Assembly (NCBI RefSeq): GCF_002573715.1
Contig: NZ_PDHM01000021.1
Span: 124,001-188,000, forward strand
From: Paenibacillus sp. EZ-K15
GTDB taxonomy: Bacteria; Bacillota; Bacilli; Paenibacillales; Paenibacillaceae
Length of the DNA stretch: 64,000 nt
Reading direction: 5' to 3'
Below, piece after piece: positions 63,501 through 64,000 of this stretch (within the stretch, counting starts at the first letter, position 1; each line of letters opens with the position of its first letter). Under the pieces are notes generated by a model. It searched no databases. It was not told the DNA's origin and was given only the letters and a program-made list of their open reading frames with translations. The position numbers and the translations under genes are program-made.

Positions 63501-63557
63501 ATCTCTTTTGTTTAGCAGCTTTTCCACATGGAATAAAATCTCTTTTTTTTCACTCAA
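60510..63557 (-). CDS. Alpha-mannosidase, glycoside hydrolase family 38
   Basis: 1015 residues, cytoplasmic. GH38 catalytic domain with zinc ligands His233/Asp235 (GQSHLDVAWLWP), a conserved EGSMWVEPDTNLPSGESL segment and nucleophile Asp345 (LWLPDVFGYSGNLPQI). A three-helix middle region (LLNNRAYPYEDLERLWKTLL, HQFHDILPGSSI) follows, with a C-terminal beta super-sandwich. It releases mannose from alpha-mannosides in the cell. TTG start 63557 has only GGATGTGAG upstream; ATG codons nearby are inside the domain. It follows the binding-protein gene at the window's right edge and is probably in its operon. Confidence 0.93.
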   Translation of the reverse strand: MSEKKEILFHVEKLLNKRDQFMITKLSSIDFSGFTTMEQLFIHEMDGQPFESIAPGQRWGENWGYGWFRSNITVPKEAEGKRLVAMLDFGSEATVYINGIVSGAKDLNHHYVTLTRSAKAGEPFEIVAEAYAGHSDSRPTFGESQLCVFEEEVYQFFIDLECLYDLRNHLDAKSLRVAEIDRCLTQVFATIDLTLRQESLCENAKLCRKLMEPLLACVNGSTAPTLYLMGQSHLDVAWLWPIAETKRKIARTMSNQLALMDEYPEYTYTQSQPYLFQVVKTLYPELYARIKQAVKEGRIIPEGSMWVEPDTNLPSGESLIRQALHGKRFFKDEFGVDNEMLWLPDVFGYSGNLPQIMKGCGIHYFASTKLFGTYDNVADPFPHNTFLWEGIDGSQILTHLMNYGDYYPIRINPSFLIHQWSDRVQLEGISTRLTQFGHGDGGGGSNRDDLEFMRRLGNLEGVPKTKHGSPIEFFEDQIEKGVPGAKYVGELYYPAHRGTYTTQAIIKKLNRKAEIGLREVELWGAAAELLNNRAYPYEDLERLWKTLLLHQFHDILPGSSIHRVHEEAQIELKALNKNVYDLASDTRDALTDEDASRVTVFNSLSWPRKELVALPAGVHGIADGNGAVLPVQLHEGVTYAEVEVPSMGWSTYKAEAEASGAPAASAVLATESRLENEWIALEMNERGELTSVFDKETGTEWAADHCNVMRMYRDQNSDFDAWEIDRRYRLAPVELNASAKVSVTANGPLFANIRVERELKQSTMIQDVRLCAGSRRVEFHTTIHWREKNKLLKVDFPVRVHTNESLQEIQFGYVKRPNHASRPHDADRYEVVQHKWSALAEANRGFALLNDCKYGISVNDNTMSLTLLRAPTWPDETSDQGTHHFTYGFTFWNGAFLDSPVVREAYELNYPVSLVFGGGREAQSLLSIDQADVIAETVKLAEDGSGDWIVRLYESKGASVACGLHFGLSVAAVYETNMLEEKLADLPHEGQDVLLQFRPFEVKTIRLRPNGRNRG

Positions 63558-63658
63558 GGTTTCTCACATCCTATGATTTCGTTATCTTTGATTTGATCCT
63601 ATCGCCTTGCGACATACCGCCCCTCCGCGGCGGTAGGCAGCGGAGGGACGCTCTCTCT

Positions 63659-64000
63659 CTATTCGTTTCCTAGCGCTCTTTGTGCAGCATCATTATAGAT
63701 TTTCAGCGCTTCATCAATGTTGCCCATTTTTTTGACCTTATCGATGAATGCCTGCCAATTGTCGAAGCTGTTCTTGCCTGCTACGAATTTGGCCTGTTCT
63801 TCCGTAACGAACGTCTTGATCGGGTTCATAATCTCCGAAACCCGCTGGCTTTCGCTCCCCGTGAGTTGAATCGACGGCTCGCTCAACCAGGAAGGAACAT
63901 AGTCGTTCTCGGGCATCGGCAGACTCGTCAGAAATTCCGCCTTCTCAATCGGCACCTCTTCATATTTGCCGTTAAATACCGTATAGTCTGTCGCGGCAAA
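63659..64000 (-). CDS. C-terminus of an ABC importer solute-binding protein (5' end outside window)
   Basis: 114 residues to the stop, open to the right edge. They carry the C-terminal helical end of large family-1 binding proteins (about 500 residues): LTGSESQRVSEIMNPIKTFV, then EEQAKFVAGKNSFDNWQAFI, and VKKMGNIDEALKIYNDAA. It precedes the GH38 gene by about 100 bases, which suggests an importer for mannosides. Confidence 0.82.
   Translation of the reverse strand, partial: FAATDYTVFNGKYEEVPIEKAEFLTSLPMPENDYVPSWLSEPSIQLTGSESQRVSEIMNPIKTFVTEEQAKFVAGKNSFDNWQAFIDKVKKMGNIDEALKIYNDAAQRALGNE

Noticed and set aside
1..64000. CRISPR array, tRNA or rRNA genes, defence islands or prophage
   Set aside because: No regularly spaced repeats, cloverleaf candidates, rRNA-like stretches, cas, restriction or phage structural genes were seen; the UvrX/YolD operon alone is not evidence of a prophage.

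Overview
The window looks like a chromosomal segment of a Paenibacillus-type member of the Bacillota. The grounds are strong GGAGG-type ribosome sites with frequent TTG/GTG starts, four carbohydrate importers of the LplB / LplC(YtcP) / DUF3502-lipoprotein class (two only partly inside the window), YesM/YesN-type and membrane-AraC sensors, sporulation-linked sulfolactate genes and a LexA-type SOS box. No rRNA, tRNA, CRISPR array or complete transposase gene was found.

Layout. 1-2506: the promoter-proximal end of a sugar importer operon (two permeases) with its LacI regulator and GAAACGTTTC operators. 2770-14774: a large carbohydrate locus. A minus-strand series of seven genes (two DUF4874/DUF4832-like proteins, an acyltransferase-like protein, a Gfo/Idh/MocA oxidoreductase, two permeases and a lipoprotein binding protein) diverges from a LacI regulator and a secreted third DUF4832 protein; a 16+16 bp inverted repeat lies between. 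15123-20537: OmpR/HisKA two-component system with a MacB-like ATPase and an FtsX-type permease. 20625-25495: DUF5946 protein, then a sulfolactate cluster (yitE, yitD, yitG, yitC equivalents) interrupted by a small MITE-like element. 25522-27576: SOS-controlled error-prone polymerase operon (small protein, UvrX-type Y-family polymerase, YolD). 27810-28436: secreted protein plus a 27-residue secreted peptide candidate.

28847-36523: second complete importer (permeases and lipoprotein) followed by a YesM-type kinase, an unusually short YesN-type regulator and a second DUF3502 lipoprotein. 36693-39238: DnaJC28-like DUF1992 protein and a YtrA-type GntR/ABC operon whose -10 box lies in a palindromic operator. 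39369-42932: FIMAH-domain gene remnant, a MarR regulator and NmrA-like reductase joined by matching TTAAG..CTTAA palindromes, and a gene-poor stretch with one small ORF. 42933-47771: GMC oxidoreductase and an M20 amidohydrolase operon with a two-gene membrane unit. 48232-52152: kinase remnant and two SGNH esterases flanking a GntR/LacI-type hybrid regulator with palindromic operators. 52232-58278: third complete importer and its divergent membrane-bound AraC regulator. 58385-64000: DUF4185 protein, GH38 alpha-mannosidase and the C-terminus of another binding protein.

Taken together this is an accessory glycan-use region: secreted and intracellular hydrolase-like proteins, esterases and importers, each beside its own sensor or repressor. 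The most original part is the DUF4832 locus at 6155-14774. Its three paralogues (one secreted, one intracellular with an intact acidic motif, one intracellular that seems to have lost it) sit with an acyltransferase and an oxidoreductase, and the pathway is not one I can name.
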